Source of the DNA: Capsicum annuum
Lineage: Eukaryota > Streptophyta > Magnoliopsida > Solanales > Solanaceae
Direction: 5' to 3'
DNA length: 64,000 nucleotides
Assembly (NCBI RefSeq): GCF_002878395.1
Contig: NC_061118.1
Span: 91,035,016 to 91,099,015 of the forward strand
The notes under the pieces are model-generated. The model was not told the DNA's origin and searched no databases. It worked only from the letters and a program-made list of their open reading frames with translations. Positions 23,226 through 36,114 of this stretch are shown one piece after another; positions within the stretch are counted from its first letter, which is position 1, and the number at the start of each line of letters is the position of its first letter. The position numbers and the translations under genes were made by a program.

Positions 23226-24168
23226 TACAATAGATTGTGCGAATTAGTTCCTCAAGTATCTCAACGTATAGTTTCAAACAGGTGTGTATCAATTTACATT
23301 TGTGTCATGCTATATTTACAACTTATCAATTTGTTTGAAGTTGTGAGAGTATCAGAAATGAAAAAATTCTCAAATAAAAACCATGGGCGCAGACGACTCC
23401 AAAAAGGATGGAGCACAATGTGGAACCTTTTCTTAGCAGTGAACTAGGACATAGTTCGAAGAGGGACCTCAAACTCTTTGGACGGGAGCTGAGGGACAAC
23501 TTCCACCACCATCAAACCATACCCCTATTAGATGGCATGTGGGATATTTTAGGATATTCTAGTTTTAGTTTTACTTTCAGGATATTTCTAAACTCATACT
23601 GGAAGTAACTTTTTTCCTTTAAATCCGGGTGGTAATGCACTTAGAGTTTTGAAAATTATGTCCAGGTAAATTCTTGACTATGGATGTGAAGGATCCCACA
23701 TTCATGGTTAAGAGGTTGAAATCCCTTTTTTAAGCTTAAATAACTTATCACTCATCCCAAATTGAAGGACATCTAAAATAAGAGACTATATTTTCTACCA
23801 ATCGAGTCGAACTACAAGCAGTTTTATTCCCTATGTCTGGGATATATAGACTGGGCTCTAGGTTGAAAAACGATTACATTCCAACCTCACCCTAATCTAT
23901 TCCCAGCTTTTTGGTTTCAGTAAAATTTGAAAATCAAATAGCTTGTGAATTCTCTGAAAATAGTGCTTAAAAATTAAGTGTTATAAACTGTAAGTGGCCT
24001 AAATTCTTATATAACCTGAGATATGTAGGAAATTTGATACCAGGTTCCATCCATAACTCTTGTAAACTCATGCAAAAATCAATCTCTTTCAAGAAATAAA
24101 TTTATGGTCGGGAAATATTAGCAACATCAAACTCCTTTTGCCTAGGGTTACTTGCCTTCATCCTACCC

Positions 24169-24180
24169 AAAGGAAAGGGG
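24169..24180 (+). other. Polypurine tract of Tat/Ogre-like element
   Basis: aaaggaaagggg just before caattgttgacacc; plus-strand primer site for the LTR starting at 24185-24188. Confidence 0.65.
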
Positions 24181-24184
24181 CAAT

Positions 24185-25167
24185 TGTTGACACCTAATTT
24201 TTGCCCTCCACGACTAAGTTTAATTATGAGTTTCTTTAGTTTTACATAAAATTACAATATTTATTTTATCTAGATAAAAATTTTAAAAAATATTTATCTA
24301 TGTAATTTTGTCACTATAAGTAGCAATTATATATTTTTGTATCCGTATATACGAGATTGTATAATTTTATTACTTAAATAATTATTTTACAAAAAATTAA
24401 ATTTTAGTCAAGGGTTATCTTTAAAATTAATTTAAATGGGAAAAGTTATTCTTTAAATATAATTTGTTCTCAAAAATAATTTATTTTGAAAAAATGTGTT
24501 TGATTTTATCAAACCAAGAAACTCATAATTAAATTGGGTATTAATTCATGTTGAATTACAATTTAATTTATCCAACTTATTAAATTTAGTCATGATTGAA
24601 ATCAAATTGGCCACTCTTGCAATGCAACTGGCCAGTTGATTTTTCAATTTGGCCAAAAATTGAATGAGATGGCTAAATCTTATTCTAATTGGGGTTATTT
24701 TTGAAAAAACCCCAAAACCTAACACCATACGCACGAACTACAACAACCCTTCCCAAACCCATATTTCAATAGCGCACTGCACAAAAACATCCACCCAACC
24801 CACTTCCCTTATGCCTCCACCTAGCCCGGATTCTCTTTTCTTCCTTACCCTTTCAACGTACAACCCCATCAACCTTCAATGCTCCAGTACAGACACAACA
24901 ACTTTACACGATATAAAAAATAATAATTTCATCATAACAGTTTCAGTAAAACCCAACCAAACACCCGCAAACTGGGTAATCCAACAAAAATCCAAACTCA
25001 AAAAATACCCAAAAATTTGAATTTTGAATTTCTTGTAACAAAGCAGTACAAATTCCAGCTTCCACATCATAAAACTTATCCTTCAACTAAAATCACTAAA
25101 ATATCCCTGAATTATTGTATCTTACATCGCTAATTCATCATAAATTTAGGATTTTGGGGTTTTATAT
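24185..25167 (+). repeat. LTR (start only) of Tat/Ogre-like element
   Basis: Begins tgttgacacctaattttt directly after the PPT. It is very AT-rich, with a C-rich tail (24720-25020) that gives a 118-residue frame without family resemblance. It is interrupted at 25168 by the terminus of the E LTR, so its 3' end is not seen here. Confidence 0.6.
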
Positions 25168-26252
25168 TATCACGACCCAAATCAGGGCCATGGGTATCTC
25201 AAGTCCACTGAGGACTGGAGACCACCCCTTGCACCTAAACAAACAACATGATATCCCTAATGTCGGATGAATTCCAAAAATATTACAAGTTAGCACAAGG
25301 TAGGATTAAAGAATAAAAGATTATCCTGTGACTGATAACTAGTAACCGACCAAAACAACCGACCAACATCACCCAAGTCTACAATAATTCAACAAAGCCT
25401 TATAAACAAAAAACCAAAAACCAATCTTGGAAGGGACATGTCCCTGACTCTTCACAGATGACAATGATAATGGAATATCTCAATTCTAATCTATGATAAC
25501 AACTGATGAAATACCTAAGTCTTTATAATAATGAAAGTTCACCATTTCACCAAAACAAACCGATGAACCAAGCTCATCCACCTAATTATGTACAGAAAAA
25601 ATAAAGGTATCTCGGGTACCTATATCACTTGGGGATATAACATTCGAATATGGTTAACGATTGGAGCACTAGCATGTGACTCAGGGATAGGGGATAAAAT
25701 AATGCCATGAATATCAATTCAAACCAGTTCAAAATCTAATACACATAATCATATGCAAATGCATATATGCATCATATGTCGGGGTAGGGAACAAGGCTTA
25801 ACATGTACTTTAAAACTTTAGCCTGGATTGTATAGCACAACCATCATAACATATGAAAGAACTCATGAGCTATATGGGCCCAACACTTCCTCAGTAGAAA
25901 GGGCCCTAGTATGTGTGGCCGCACGAACCAGAAGGTATACATATGTGATATGGGGGACTCGAACCTCCTGACATATGAAGGTAACTTGAGCACCTAATCA
26001 TGTAATATAATATTAGGGACTCGAACATCCAAATCATATGGTAATAATAAAGAGGACTCAAACCACTCAGTCATTTAGAACTCCACTTTGGAAACTGCGA
26101 TTTCTAGTGGAGATCTCTCAAGACCTTTACTTTCACAACTCAGCTACATAACTCTCATTAAAACCTAATTAAAACAATAATCACACATTCCTATTCATTA
26201 CACAATAATGCACATTTAGGCATACATTGTTGGTATCATCATGCCAACTATA
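25168..26252 (-). repeat. 3' LTR of element E, piece 1 (LTR 3' end)
   Basis: On the minus strand it ends with gatttgggtcgtgata at 25168, the common end of this LTR family (compare the C LTR end cggttcgggtcatgtga). It stops at 26252 where element C was inserted; ctata (26248-26252) is the left TSD of C. The continuation lies at 36120-36457 and 44251-45029. It contains no gene. Confidence 0.65.
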
Positions 26253-28658
26253 TAAGACACCCTGGGTTTTGATCCTTATAAAAATTTCTTTATTTTTGGC
26301 TTTTAGACATCATACAATTTGGGGTACTAGTCGTATGATCTTGTTTAGTTTGGTTGGTATTGGTCATATGGTAACCAGTATGGGTTGGTTGGTTTTAGTA
26401 AAATGTACGTTTGGAACATACATGTCATGTGTTAGGGTACAAATGGTAAGGTATCAGTCGTATGATGCCCTAAGTTTTGTCTAGGTGATTCTCTTTTGCC
26501 TAGGGTAAGACTTCATTGTACTGGTCGCATGGTTGGGTAAAGTTTGACCTTGGTGGTCATATATTGGACATTTTTGAGGTCCAAGGTATAGCTTAGGGTA
26601 TGATTTAAGGGTACCACTCGTACCCTAGGGTACGGTTGGGGTAGGATGGTCATACCATCCTGTGGGGATTTTAAGTAGTTTAAGTTGGAGGTAATCTAGA
26701 CATTTCCCCTCTTAAACTCTTAAGGTCCCACGACTTATATCACTTTTGGGATATTATTTACCCTATTATTCTAATCTTAAATACTGAGAAACTTCCTTAA
26801 TTTCTCTCAAAGGCTCTTGGGTTAAGAAAGGCTAGGGTTTCATCAATAGAATTAATTTGGGGACTTAGAAAGATGATTTCTCTCTATCATCTTCATAATC
26901 TGAGGCAAATTACTCCTCCATCATTATTAGTTTCAACTAAAGACTTGTTTTATGAATTGTTTTTAAGGCATAAATATTGAATAGTTTTGGGTTTGCAAAT
27001 ATATGTTGGGGGTTTTGGTTATAATGGTTGGTTATGATTTTCCCATGTATTTTACTTATGGTTTTCATATTATTATGGTGGTTTGATCAATTGGTTGCAT
27101 GGGAATGGTTAATTAGTATTTGATTTTGGCTTTGGAAATACTATGCCCCCAACTTGTTTGATAAAATACCTATGACAATGTTTTTGGTTAAATTATTGGA
27201 CTTTCATTGAACTGTTGCATGGTATAACTTGGTAATGGAACCCTAAATGGTATAAATGGTTTAAATAGTTTTGAATGGTTAAATGGTAAGGTCTTATGGT
27301 AACAATGGGTCTAATTGAAAGCCTTGTGGGGTACAATGGAATCCCCCAAGAAAACATATCAATAAACTACTTGTGGGGTACATGGGGATCCCCCAAGAAA
27401 CTAAGTAATATAATATTTTGGTACATGAGAATCCTTTATTCTTTAAAAGGTTTTCTAAGGGCATTGCTTGCAAGCTATAGTTGGTATGATGATACCACTA
27501 TTTATAACCTTGGTTAATAATAAATTTAATGGTGTTTTGGTTGTATGGCAACGGTTTTAATTGGGCACTAGTAGGGGAGGGGTGTAATAGCTAATCATAA
27601 AGGTGTGAGTCCAATAAATGGACACTGAAAACTCATATTTGCTGACATGAGGATTAGTCATGGCGACCATATATGATACTTATGGGGTAAATGGGAATCC
27701 CCTAAGTACATTTGTACATATGTATCATGGAGATAAAAGGGTACTCGAGAATCTTCTACTCTTATGGTATCTCTATTTCATGTGGTTATGCACATCTAGT
27801 CCCGTTAAGGGTATTATACTAGACCTATATAGCCCATGGGTGGATCTAGGATGATTAAGCTATATATACCTAGGTTAATGGTTTTAAATGTATATTAAAC
27901 CCGGTTTCCTTTCCTGGCATAAATTATATGGATATATTCTTAATTGTGAATGTATATGGTTGCTTACTTGGTTTTAATGGTTGGCATTATTTTATCCTTA
28001 TCCTGAGTACTTGTCATAGTTCACACACTAACCCATCTTCGGGCGATTGTATCCCCACATGATATACAAACTGACCATTTTACTACTTCTGCTTAGTGAT
28101 TAGATTTGGGATCAGCTGTTGGATTGATGTAGTGAGCTTCCATAATCATGGATTTCTTTACACACTCTGGTTATCTTATAAACATTGGTTTAAGCTAAGG
28201 TTGGGGCATGTCCCAATTGGATATTGTTTTACTTTCAGTTAGAGGCTTTGTGGGACTACTATGGGTTAGTATATGTGGTGTCGGTATTGGTGTCAATCTT
28301 AGTATTGGCATTGGTATTGAGGATGATACCAGTGAACTAAATTTGACTTATGATTGTTCCATTCTATTTTGGATTAAATATATAAATATTTGGAACTTAT
28401 TTGGTATGAGATATATGGACTGACTTATGGTATGGTTATTGCTTGGGTTGTGGATGCTTTGACTTATTTGAGTTGGACACGGTTATGGACCTATCCTAGA
28501 GTCTGGAATTGCATAGATATGCTATCTTGTTATATATTTGGAATTCAATGGAATCAACATATGCATATAGATAGTTGTATGAGTTATTAGAGCTGATCCC
28601 TGGTCCTGGTTGTACTTAGGATTCCCATTATGATAAGACCTCGGTTCGGGTCATGTGA
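26253..28658 (+). repeat. 5' LTR of element C
   Basis: Begins taagacaccctggg (TG of the start mutated to TA) and ends cgggtcatgtga. It carries a U3 cassette of ggtactagtcgtatg-like words (26310-26640). Short frames across 27296-28590 are not genes. Confidence 0.87.
26310..26645 (+). promoter_or_regulatory. Repeated-word cassette in U3 of element C 5' LTR
   Basis: Six variants of one word: ggtactagtcgtatgat, ggtattggtcatatggt, ggtatcagtcgtatgat, gtactggtcgcatggt, ttggtggtcatatattg, ggtaccactcgtaccc. The 3' LTR has the same series at 33775-34110. Enhancer function is only an inference. Confidence 0.4.
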
Positions 28659-28660
28659 AG

Positions 28661-28673
28661 TTGGTATCAGAGC
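28661..28673 (+). other. Primer binding site of element C
   Basis: ttggtatcagagc, two bases after the LTR end, complementary to initiator methionine tRNA. Confidence 0.85.
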
Positions 28674-28859
28674 TTTTGTTTCATGGTCAATTAGTGAGTC
28701 CACAAAGCTATGTTGAGTAGATTCTCTTTTAGGGGTATGTAGCATGCCACACTCATAAGAGAGAGGCTACAAGATAGTTAGGAATTGTTTTTCTTTCTTA
28801 GTATTGTATTTTCAATCTTTGAGCCTAAGGTTTTGGATTTTTCTAATTTTTGTTTGCTT

Positions 28860-30155
28860 GTCTTTCAATTCATACCTCGATGATTTGAAGCTCATAAAAA
28901 CTCTTCTATCCCAATTAGGGATGATTTTAATAGGACACGCTCTTCTCATAGAATCCATACTTAGTCTAGGGGTCCAGTCCCTGATATTTCTAGAGTTTCA
29001 CTGGTTCCTTCTAGTCCTTCTCAGGCTTCTCAGGCAGACATAAGTAGAATTTCTTTAGTCGATTTATGTGCTTGCTAAATTGGTAATTTCTCAGGCTGAG
29101 CGGGGTGCATATGGTATTTTATCTTTTAAGGCCAAAAGGGTTAGACAGTTCATGAGGTTGAATCCTTCAACTTTTACCAGTGATAAGGTAGAGAAGGATC
29201 CTCAAAGTTTTTTGGATGATATGTAAAATATTTTCAGGGTGATGTAGGCCACTAATATGGAAGGGGTGAATTCTTTTTTTATCAGCTAAAAGATGTGGCG
29301 TGCCAATGGTACGAGGAATGGGGTCAAGCAAGAGGTGAGGTTGATGAGTCATATCTATGGGAGACTTTCTTTAATGCTTTTATGAATCACTTATTTCCTT
29401 AGGTGTTGAGGAAAGTAAAGACAAAAGAATTTGTTAATCTAAAATAAAGGAATATGTCGATCAAGGAGTATGCCTTGAAATTCCACTAGTTGTCTATGTA
29501 TGCTCCATAATTGGTTTTTGATATAGGGGCCAGGATAAGAAAGCTTGCTTCAGTACTATCTCAGAATTTGATCCTTAAAAAGAATACTGCATTAATGATC
29601 AAGGACATGGATATATCTAGATTAGTGATTCATATGCAGTAGGTAGAGAAGGAAAAGAGAAAATTAGCTGAGATAGGGGAAAGGCAGGGTAAGAAGTTCA
29701 GGTTCTCTTAGCAGAGTGGTCAACAACTAAGTGGTAGGGATAGTGGTAAGTGGCCAAAGAAGAAGCGGAAGAGTTATGGTTCTTTCTCCACAGCTAGTGC
29801 TCCCCACCTAAAGAAGTCGAGTGATAGACGTCAGTAGGGTGGTGATAACTTTAAGGCACAGGGTGCCCAATCTCAAGCTAGTAGGGCTCAGTTGGCCTTA
29901 TCATGTCCTTCTTATAGTTTCTATGGTCTTTTTCATTGGGGCTTTTGTAATGAGGGCAAGGACAGTTGTTTCAAATGTGTTCATCCAGGCTATGTGCTAA
30001 GAAATTATCTAGTTGGTAAGGTTGCTTCATGTACGAACAATGTTTTGGTTGCCTGTTTATCTGCTCTCTCACCAAAGGGAGATGCTTCTGCATTTGTTTC
30101 TACTTTTGGTACCAATAATGGCCTGAATTGGTTATATGTACTCACTTTTTGACCT
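28860..30155 (+). pseudogene. Element C gag
   Basis: The start region (near 28873) reads PRxFEAHKNSS, the MPxRR-type beginning of this gag group. The capsid reads RQFMRLNPSTFTSD, WYEEWGQARGEVDESYLW, VEKEKRKLAEIGERQGKK. The zinc-binding end (open 29892-30152) has CPSYSFYG, WGFCNEGKDSCFKCVHPGY; the usual second Cys of the first half is lost. At least nine in-frame stops (for example 29224, 29245, 29400, 29445, 29487, 29640, 29709, 29834) stand mostly at expected Gln codons. Confidence 0.85.
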
Positions 30156-30159
30156 GAGT

Positions 30160-30640
30160 CTAAGGCATCGCCTGATGTTTCAAATGGTATGTTGAAACTT
30201 TTTTCTTGGGATATTTATTATTGACTTGATATAGGTTCTTCTCTCTCTTATGTGATCCTATTTGTGGCAGTGCATTTTTGTTTTGAACCTAAGGTTATTT
30301 TGGATCCTTATTCTATTTACCCTGGTAGGTGACTCTCTGGTTGCTAAAAGAGTCTATAGGGGGGTGTGGTATTTATTGATAGTAGGGAAACTTTGGGGGA
30401 TTTGTATGAATTAGATATGGTGGATTTTAATGTTATACTTGAGATGCATTGGTTACACTCGTGCTATGCATCCTTAGATTTTCAGACCCGTAGGGTTGTT
30501 TTTAGGTTCCCCAGTGAACCAGTGATTAAATAGGATGGTGGTTCCCTATCCCTTAAGGGGAGGTTATATCATATCTTAGAGCTCAGAGATTAATCTTTAA
30601 AATATGTCTTTATCATTTAGTCCAGGGTAAAGATTCTAAC
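30160..30640 (+). pseudogene. Element C protease
   Basis: Reads LDIGSSLSYVI (active-site region; the group usually has LDPGSxLSYV), then ELDMVDFNVIL with EMHWLHSCYASLDFQTRRV (G to E in GMDW). This matches the protease of element E at 48034-48560. The frame is shifted once near 30330. Confidence 0.75.
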
Positions 30641-31600
30641 TTGAAAGGTCCTTCTTTGCATTCGTTTATGGTGGTGAATGAGTTTCTTGATGTCTATCTG
30701 ACTAATCTTTCTGGTGTTCTTCCAGATAGGGAAATTGAGTTTGGGATTGATTTAGTTTCGGACTGTCATCCAATATTTATTCCTTCTTATAGAATGGCTG
30801 CAGCTGAGTTGACGAAACTCAAGGATCAACTTAAGGATCTTTTGGATAAGGGTTTCATCTGTCTTAGTGTATCTCTGTGGGGTGCACTAGAGTTATTCAT
30901 GTGTAAGAAAGATGGTTTCTTTTGATATGGATTGACTATATGCAGTTGAATAAGGTAATTGTTAAGAATAACTATCCTCTCTAAAAGATAGATAACTTAT
31001 TTGATCAATTAAAAGGTTTCAAATTCTTTTCTAAGATAGATCTTCGATTTGGGTATCATTAGTTTAAGATTAGGGAGGTGGATATCCCTAAGACATCTTT
31101 TCGTGCTTGGTATAGGCCCTTTGAGTTCTTTGTGATATCATTTGAGTTGACTAATGCTCTGATAGCATTTATAGATTTGATGAACAAGGTCTCCTGTTAG
31201 TTTTTGGATATTTTCTCATTGTGTTCATTGATGACATCTTGGTGTATTCTAAGAGTGAGGTATATCATGCCAATCACCTTCGTGTTGTGTTGCAGGCCTT
31301 AAAGGAGCAATAGTTGTATGCCAAATGCTCAAAATGTGAATTCTGATTGAACACTATCACTTTTCTTGGTCATATTATTTCTAGCGAGGGGATCATGGAG
31401 GATCCACAAAAGGTTATAGTGGTTAAGAGGTGGCCTAGACCCATGACTCCAACTAATATTCGGAGCTTCTTGGGTTTGGCTGGGTATTATAGTAGGTTCA
31501 TGGAAAGGTTTTAGACTATATCTGCCATGTTGACTAAGTTGACTTAGAATAAGGTAAAGTTCTCTTTTTTCAGATACTTATAAAGGCAGTTTTGAGAAGC
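30641..31600 (+). pseudogene. Element C reverse transcriptase
   Basis: The linker (open 30641-30925) reads VNEFLDVYLTNLSGVLPDRE, IEFGIDLV, ELTKLKDQLKDLLDKGFI. Then, in shifting frames, NNYPLxKIDNLFDQLKG, FSKIDLRFGYH (first Asp kept), [24 protein letters not shown] (catalytic pair kept), and an IRSFLGLAGYYSRF block. Stops at expected Gln positions are common. Confidence 0.83.
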
Positions 31601-31990
31601 TGAAGGATAAGGTAACTTCGGCTCCATTTTTTACTTTACCTAAAGGCACTAAAGAGTTTGTTATTTATTGTGATGTGCCTTGGGTGGGATTTGGTTGTAT
31701 TTTGATTCAACATTGGAAGGTGATTGCCAATGTTTCTAGGCAATTGAAGGTGAACGAGAGGAATTATTGTACTTATAATTTGGAGCTTTTAACGGTGGTA
31801 TTTACATTAAAAATCTGGTGGTATTATTTTTATGGAGTGCACGTGGACATCTTCTCTAATTATAAGAGTTTGTAGTATGTGTTCACTCTGAAAGAGCTTA
31901 ATCTCAAGCAGAAAAGATGAGTCTTCACTATCATCCAGTTAGGCTAATGTTATCACTTATGCTTTTAGCAGGTTATCCATAAGGATTTTA
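31600..31990 (+). pseudogene. Element C RNase H domain
   Basis: The open part 31675-31875 is preceded by TKEFVIYCDV; it has WVGFGCILIQ, NVSRQLKVNERNYCTYNLEL and LKIWWYYFYGVHVDIFSNYK. The CDAS block is CDVP. The end (usual HPGKANVVADALSR) is shifted and degenerate near 31930. Confidence 0.8.
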
Positions 31991-31996
31991 GCTCAT

Positions 31997-33080
31997 GTGG
32001 ATAAGGAGAAATGGGAATTAGTAAAGGATATTCATTGCTTGGCTAATCTTAGAGTTCATTTTTTGGACTTTGATAATGGTGGTGTGTTGGTACAAGAAGT
32101 GGTTCGGTCATCTATTGGTGCTGAGATCAAGAGGAATAAAATGCTAGATCTTGTCTTGATTAAAATCAAGTGTAAGGTAGGTGGGCAAAAGGTAAAGGTA
32201 TTTGAGATTAGTGATGATGGTACCTTGCAGTACCAAGAGAGGTTATGTGTTCCTGATGTTGATGGTTTGCATAAAAGAATATTAGCTGAGGTGCATGAAT
32301 CGTGCTATGTTGTGCATCCCAGTTCAACAAAAATGTATCATGATCTCAAGGAAATGTATTGGTGGGATGGTATGAAGAAAGATGTGGCTAATTTTTTTGC
32401 CAAATGTATGGTGTGCTAATAGGTGAAAGTTGAGCACATGCGGCTTGGGGATTTGTATCAAGAAATTGAATTGCCGGAATGGAAATGGGAGGTGATCAAT
32501 ATGGATTTAATAACTAGTCTTCATCGATTTTAAAATTAATTTAATTCAGCTTGGGTCATCATAGATAGGATGACAAAGCCGTCTTACTTATTTCCATTGA
32601 GGCCTAACTTTTTGATGGAGGATTATGCAAGGTTGTATCTTCATGAGATTGTGAAGCTGCATGGGGCACCTATTTTGATCATCTCAAATCATGGTATGCA
32701 GTTCTTATCTCATTTCTCGCAGTCTTTTCAAAGAGGGTTGGGGACTAAGGCTAGTTTAAGTATTGATTTTCACCTGCAGATGGATGCGTAAGCAGAAAGG
32801 ACTATTTATACATTGGAGGATATACTTGTGATTGATTATAGCGGTAATTGGGTTGAGAATTTACCTCTTATAGAGTTTGCTTACAATAATAGTTACCATT
32901 TTAGCATTGGGATGGCCCCTTTTGAGGCATTGTATATTAGGAGGTGTAGATCTCCAATTAGGTAGTTTGAGCTTGGTGAGGCGGGTATGTTTGGCCCAGA
33001 TTTGGTCTATCAAGCAATGGAAAAGGAAAAGGTGATTTAGGATAGTCTTAAGGCTGCCAAAAATTGCCAAAAGTCTTTTA
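31997..33080 (+). pseudogene. Element C integrase
   Basis: The longest open piece (31997-32419) ends with the intact zinc-binding motif: EVHESCYVVH and KCMVC. The core reads INMDLITSL (first Asp), IISNHGMQFLS where the second catalytic Asp of SDRG is Asn, and MDA, stop, AERTI for the Glu block. [20 protein letters not shown] and a VFLKVSPLKRVM segment follow. The D to N change and stops make it inactive. Confidence 0.85.
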
Positions 33081-33724
33081 TGGATGTTATGTGTAGGGGC
33101 TTAGAGTTTAAGGTTGGGGATAGGGTGTTCCTAAAGGTGTCTCCCTTGAAGAGAGTAATGTTATTTGGGAAAAAGAGGAAGCTCAGTCCCTGGTATGTTG
33201 TTCCTTATGTGGTTTTGTAGAGGCTTGGTAATGTGTCATACGTATTGGAGTTGCCTTCTAGTTTGAGCTCTATTCATCCTGTATTCATATCTCTATGTTG
33301 AGAAAGTGTATAGGTAATCCTTCATCGGTTGTTCCTTTGGAATAATTGGGTATCTAGGATTCTTCGTCTTATGAGGAGATCCCAATAGAGATCTTGGATC
33401 GATAGATTCGTCGGTTATGGACCAATGATGTAGCCTCGGTTAAGATTTTATGGCAGAACAACAAGGTGGAAGAAGCTACTTGGGATGTAGAAGAGGACAT
33501 GAATTCCAAGTATCCGAATTTGTTTTTGGCTATGGATATTCATGCGGGAGGTATGTGTTTTTTTATCACATCTTTATTTTCTAACTTTTTTTAAAGGAAA
33601 GGCTGATTTCCCTGCATCTTTGTTTTTTTGCTTAGTTAAAGGTTAGAATGTATATGTTGGAGTGTAAATCGTGCATGTACTACCTTATCCATCATTCGGG
33701 GTTGAATGATCCAAGTGGGGAGAC
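33081..33724 (+). pseudogene. Element C integrase C-terminus, chromodomain-like tail, PPT
   Basis: Reads KKRKLSPWYVVPYVVL, VSYVLELPSSLSSIHPVF, then SSYEEIPIEILD, a stop at Gln, IRRLWTNDVASVKILW, NNKVEEATWDVEEDM, SKYPNLF. This is the tail found in chromovirus-type gypsy integrases. The region 33560-33724 holds no gene; a purine-rich aagtggggagac ends directly before the 3' LTR. Confidence 0.8.
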
Positions 33725-36114
33725 TAAAATACCTTGGGTTTTGACCCTTAGAAAATTTTTTGACATCATATGAGTTGGGGTACTAGTCATATGATTTAGT
33801 ATGGTTTGGTTGGTGTTAGTTGTATGGTAACCAATGTCGGTTGGTTGGTTTCTGTCCAAGGTACGGGTAGAATATACAAATCATATGTTAGGGTACGAAT
33901 GGTAAATTATTAGTCGTATAATGCCATAAGTTTGGTCTAGGTTATTCTATTCTTCCTAGGGTACGACTTTATGGTACTAGTTGTATAGTTGGATATGGTT
34001 TGACCTTGGTAGTCATATGTTGGATAGTGTTAGGTTCCAAGGTGAGGCCTAGGGTATAATTTAAGGGTACCATTCGTACCCTACAGTATAGTTGGAGTGG
34101 GGTGGTTGTACCATCCAGTGGGGATTTTAACCAGTTTAAATTGGGGGTAATCTGGACATTTCCCCTCTAACTTCTTAAGTCCCCATGACTTATATCATTT
34201 TTGGGACAATATTTACCCTATTATTCTAGTCTTAAGCGCTTAGAAACTCTCTCAAATTCTCTCAAAGTATCTTGGGGTTAAGGAAGGCTAGGGTTTCATA
34301 AATAGGATCAATTTGGGGACTTACTAAGGTGATATCTCTCTATCATCTTCGTAATATAAGGCAAGTTACTTCTCGCTCATTGTTAGTTCTAACTAACGGC
34401 ATGTTTTATGAATTATTTTCATGCCATAAATTTTTTATGGTTTTGGATTTTCAAATATATGTTGGGTGTTTTCGTTATAATGGTTGGTTATGGTTTTCCC
34501 ATGCCTTTACTAATGGTTTTCATATTATTATGCTGGTTTGAACAATTGGTTTCATGGGAATAGTCAATTGGTTTTTGTTTTGGCTTTGGAAACACTATGC
34601 CGCCAACTTTTTTGATAAAATACCTATGAGAATGTTTTTGGTTAAATTGTTAAACTTTCATTGAACTATTGTATGTTTAACTTGATAATGGAACCTTAAA
34701 TGTATAAATGGTTTAAATGGTTTGGAATGGTTAAATAGTAAGGTCTTTGTGGTCATGGTTGATCTAATTGAAAGCTTTGTGGGGTAGAATGAAATCCCCT
34801 AAGTAAACATATCAATGCACTACTTGCGAGGTACATAGGAATCTCCCAAGCAACTATGTAATGTAATCTATGGGTACATGAGAATCGTTTATTCTTTAAA
34901 AGGTTGGCTAAGGACATTTCTTGCAAGCTATAGTTGGTATGACAATACACTACTTATAGCCTTGGTTAATAATAAATGGAATGATGGTTTGGTTGGGTGG
35001 CACTGGTTTTAATTGGGCAATAAAGGCAGGGTATGATAGTGAACTGTAAAGGTATGAGTCCAATGGACGAACACTGGAAACTCATGTTTGCCGACATGAG
35101 GATTGGTCATGGCGACCATAGATGATACTTATGGGGTACACATGAATCCCCTAAGTACACTTGTACATATGTATCATGGAGATCAAAGGGTGCTCCGGAG
35201 TCCCCTACTTCTATGGTATATGTGATTCATACAGCTACGTACATTGGGATCCGTTCAGTGGGTTACACTGGACTCATATAGCCGTGGGTGGTTCTAGGAC
35301 GATTAAGCTATACATACCCAGGTTAATGGTTTTAAATACATGCTAAACCCGGTTCCTTTTACCAACATGGATTATATATATATGTGTTTGGTTGTGAATG
35401 CATATGGTTTCTTACTTGGTTTTAATGGCTGGCATTATTTTATCCTTATCTTGAGTATTTGCTAGAGTTTACCCGCCAACCCATCTTCGGGCGGCTGTAT
35501 CCCGATGCCATGCAGGAACCACCCATTCTACTTCTCATGCTTAGTGATTGGATTTGGGATTAGCTGTTGGATTGAAGTGGTGAGCTTTATTACTCCAGAA
35601 AGCTCTATTTCGTATCATGGATGTATTTACACTCTGGTTTTTTTGTAGACATTGGTTTTAGCTATGGTTGGGGTATGTACCAACCAGATATTATTTTATT
35701 TTTTATTAGAGGCTCTGTGGGACTACCATTGGTTGGTATGGGCCTTGTCGGTATTGGTGTCAACCTTAGTATTGGCATTGGTATTGAGGCTAATACTGGT
35801 GAACTAATTTGACTTATGATTGTTCCATTCTATTTTGGATTATATATATTTATCTTTGGAAATCATTTGGTATGGGATGAATGAATTGGTTCATGGTTGT
35901 TGGGTTTTGGACGATTGGACTTGTTTGGGTTGGTCACGATCATGGACCTATCCTAGAGTATGGAATTGAACTGATACGCTATTTTATTGTTTGTTAGAAT
36001 TCATCTGACTCAAGGTATGCATTTGGATGGTTGGGTTATGTATCGGGGGTAGTCCCCGATCCTGGTTGGACTAGGGATGCCCATTATGACAAGGCCCCAA
36101 TTTGGGTTATGTCA
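33725..36114 (+). repeat. 3' LTR of element C
   Basis: Starts taaaataccttggg, ends tgggttatgtca, followed by the right TSD ctata (36115-36119). It contains the same U3 word cassette as the 5' LTR (33775-34110). Confidence 0.87.

Larger units (their letters stand above)
20381..24184 (+). mobile_element. 3' internal region of a Tat/Ogre-like element
   Basis: No coding sequence is recognisable. Plus-strand sequence leads through two tandem arrays (21475-22510, 22555-23225) to a polypurine tract at 24169-24180 and an LTR start at 24185-24188. Long non-coding 3' regions with tandem repeats just before the PPT are typical of Tat/Ogre gypsy elements. The first kilobase (20381-21470) holds only AT-rich sequence and a perfect hairpin at 20795-20823. 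The segment 23226-24168 holds nothing else I can name. The lineage call is by architecture only. Confidence 0.55.
26253..36114 (+). mobile_element. Ty3/gypsy element C, structurally complete
   Basis: Two LTRs (26253-28658 and 33725-36114, 2406 and 2390 bp) flanked by identical 5-bp duplications ctata (26248-26252 and 36115-36119), a PBS, gag, PR, RT, RNase H, IN with chromodomain-like tail, and a polypurine tract. All coding parts have stops. The LTRs differ by roughly one base in six over the first 300 bp by eye, so the insertion is old. Its gag and pol resemble those of element E more than those of A and B. Confidence 0.9.

Noticed and set aside
24664..25020. 118-residue plus-strand frame, Thr/Pro/Asn-rich
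   Set aside because: Lies inside the Tat/Ogre-like LTR; C-rich composition keeps it open and no domain is seen.
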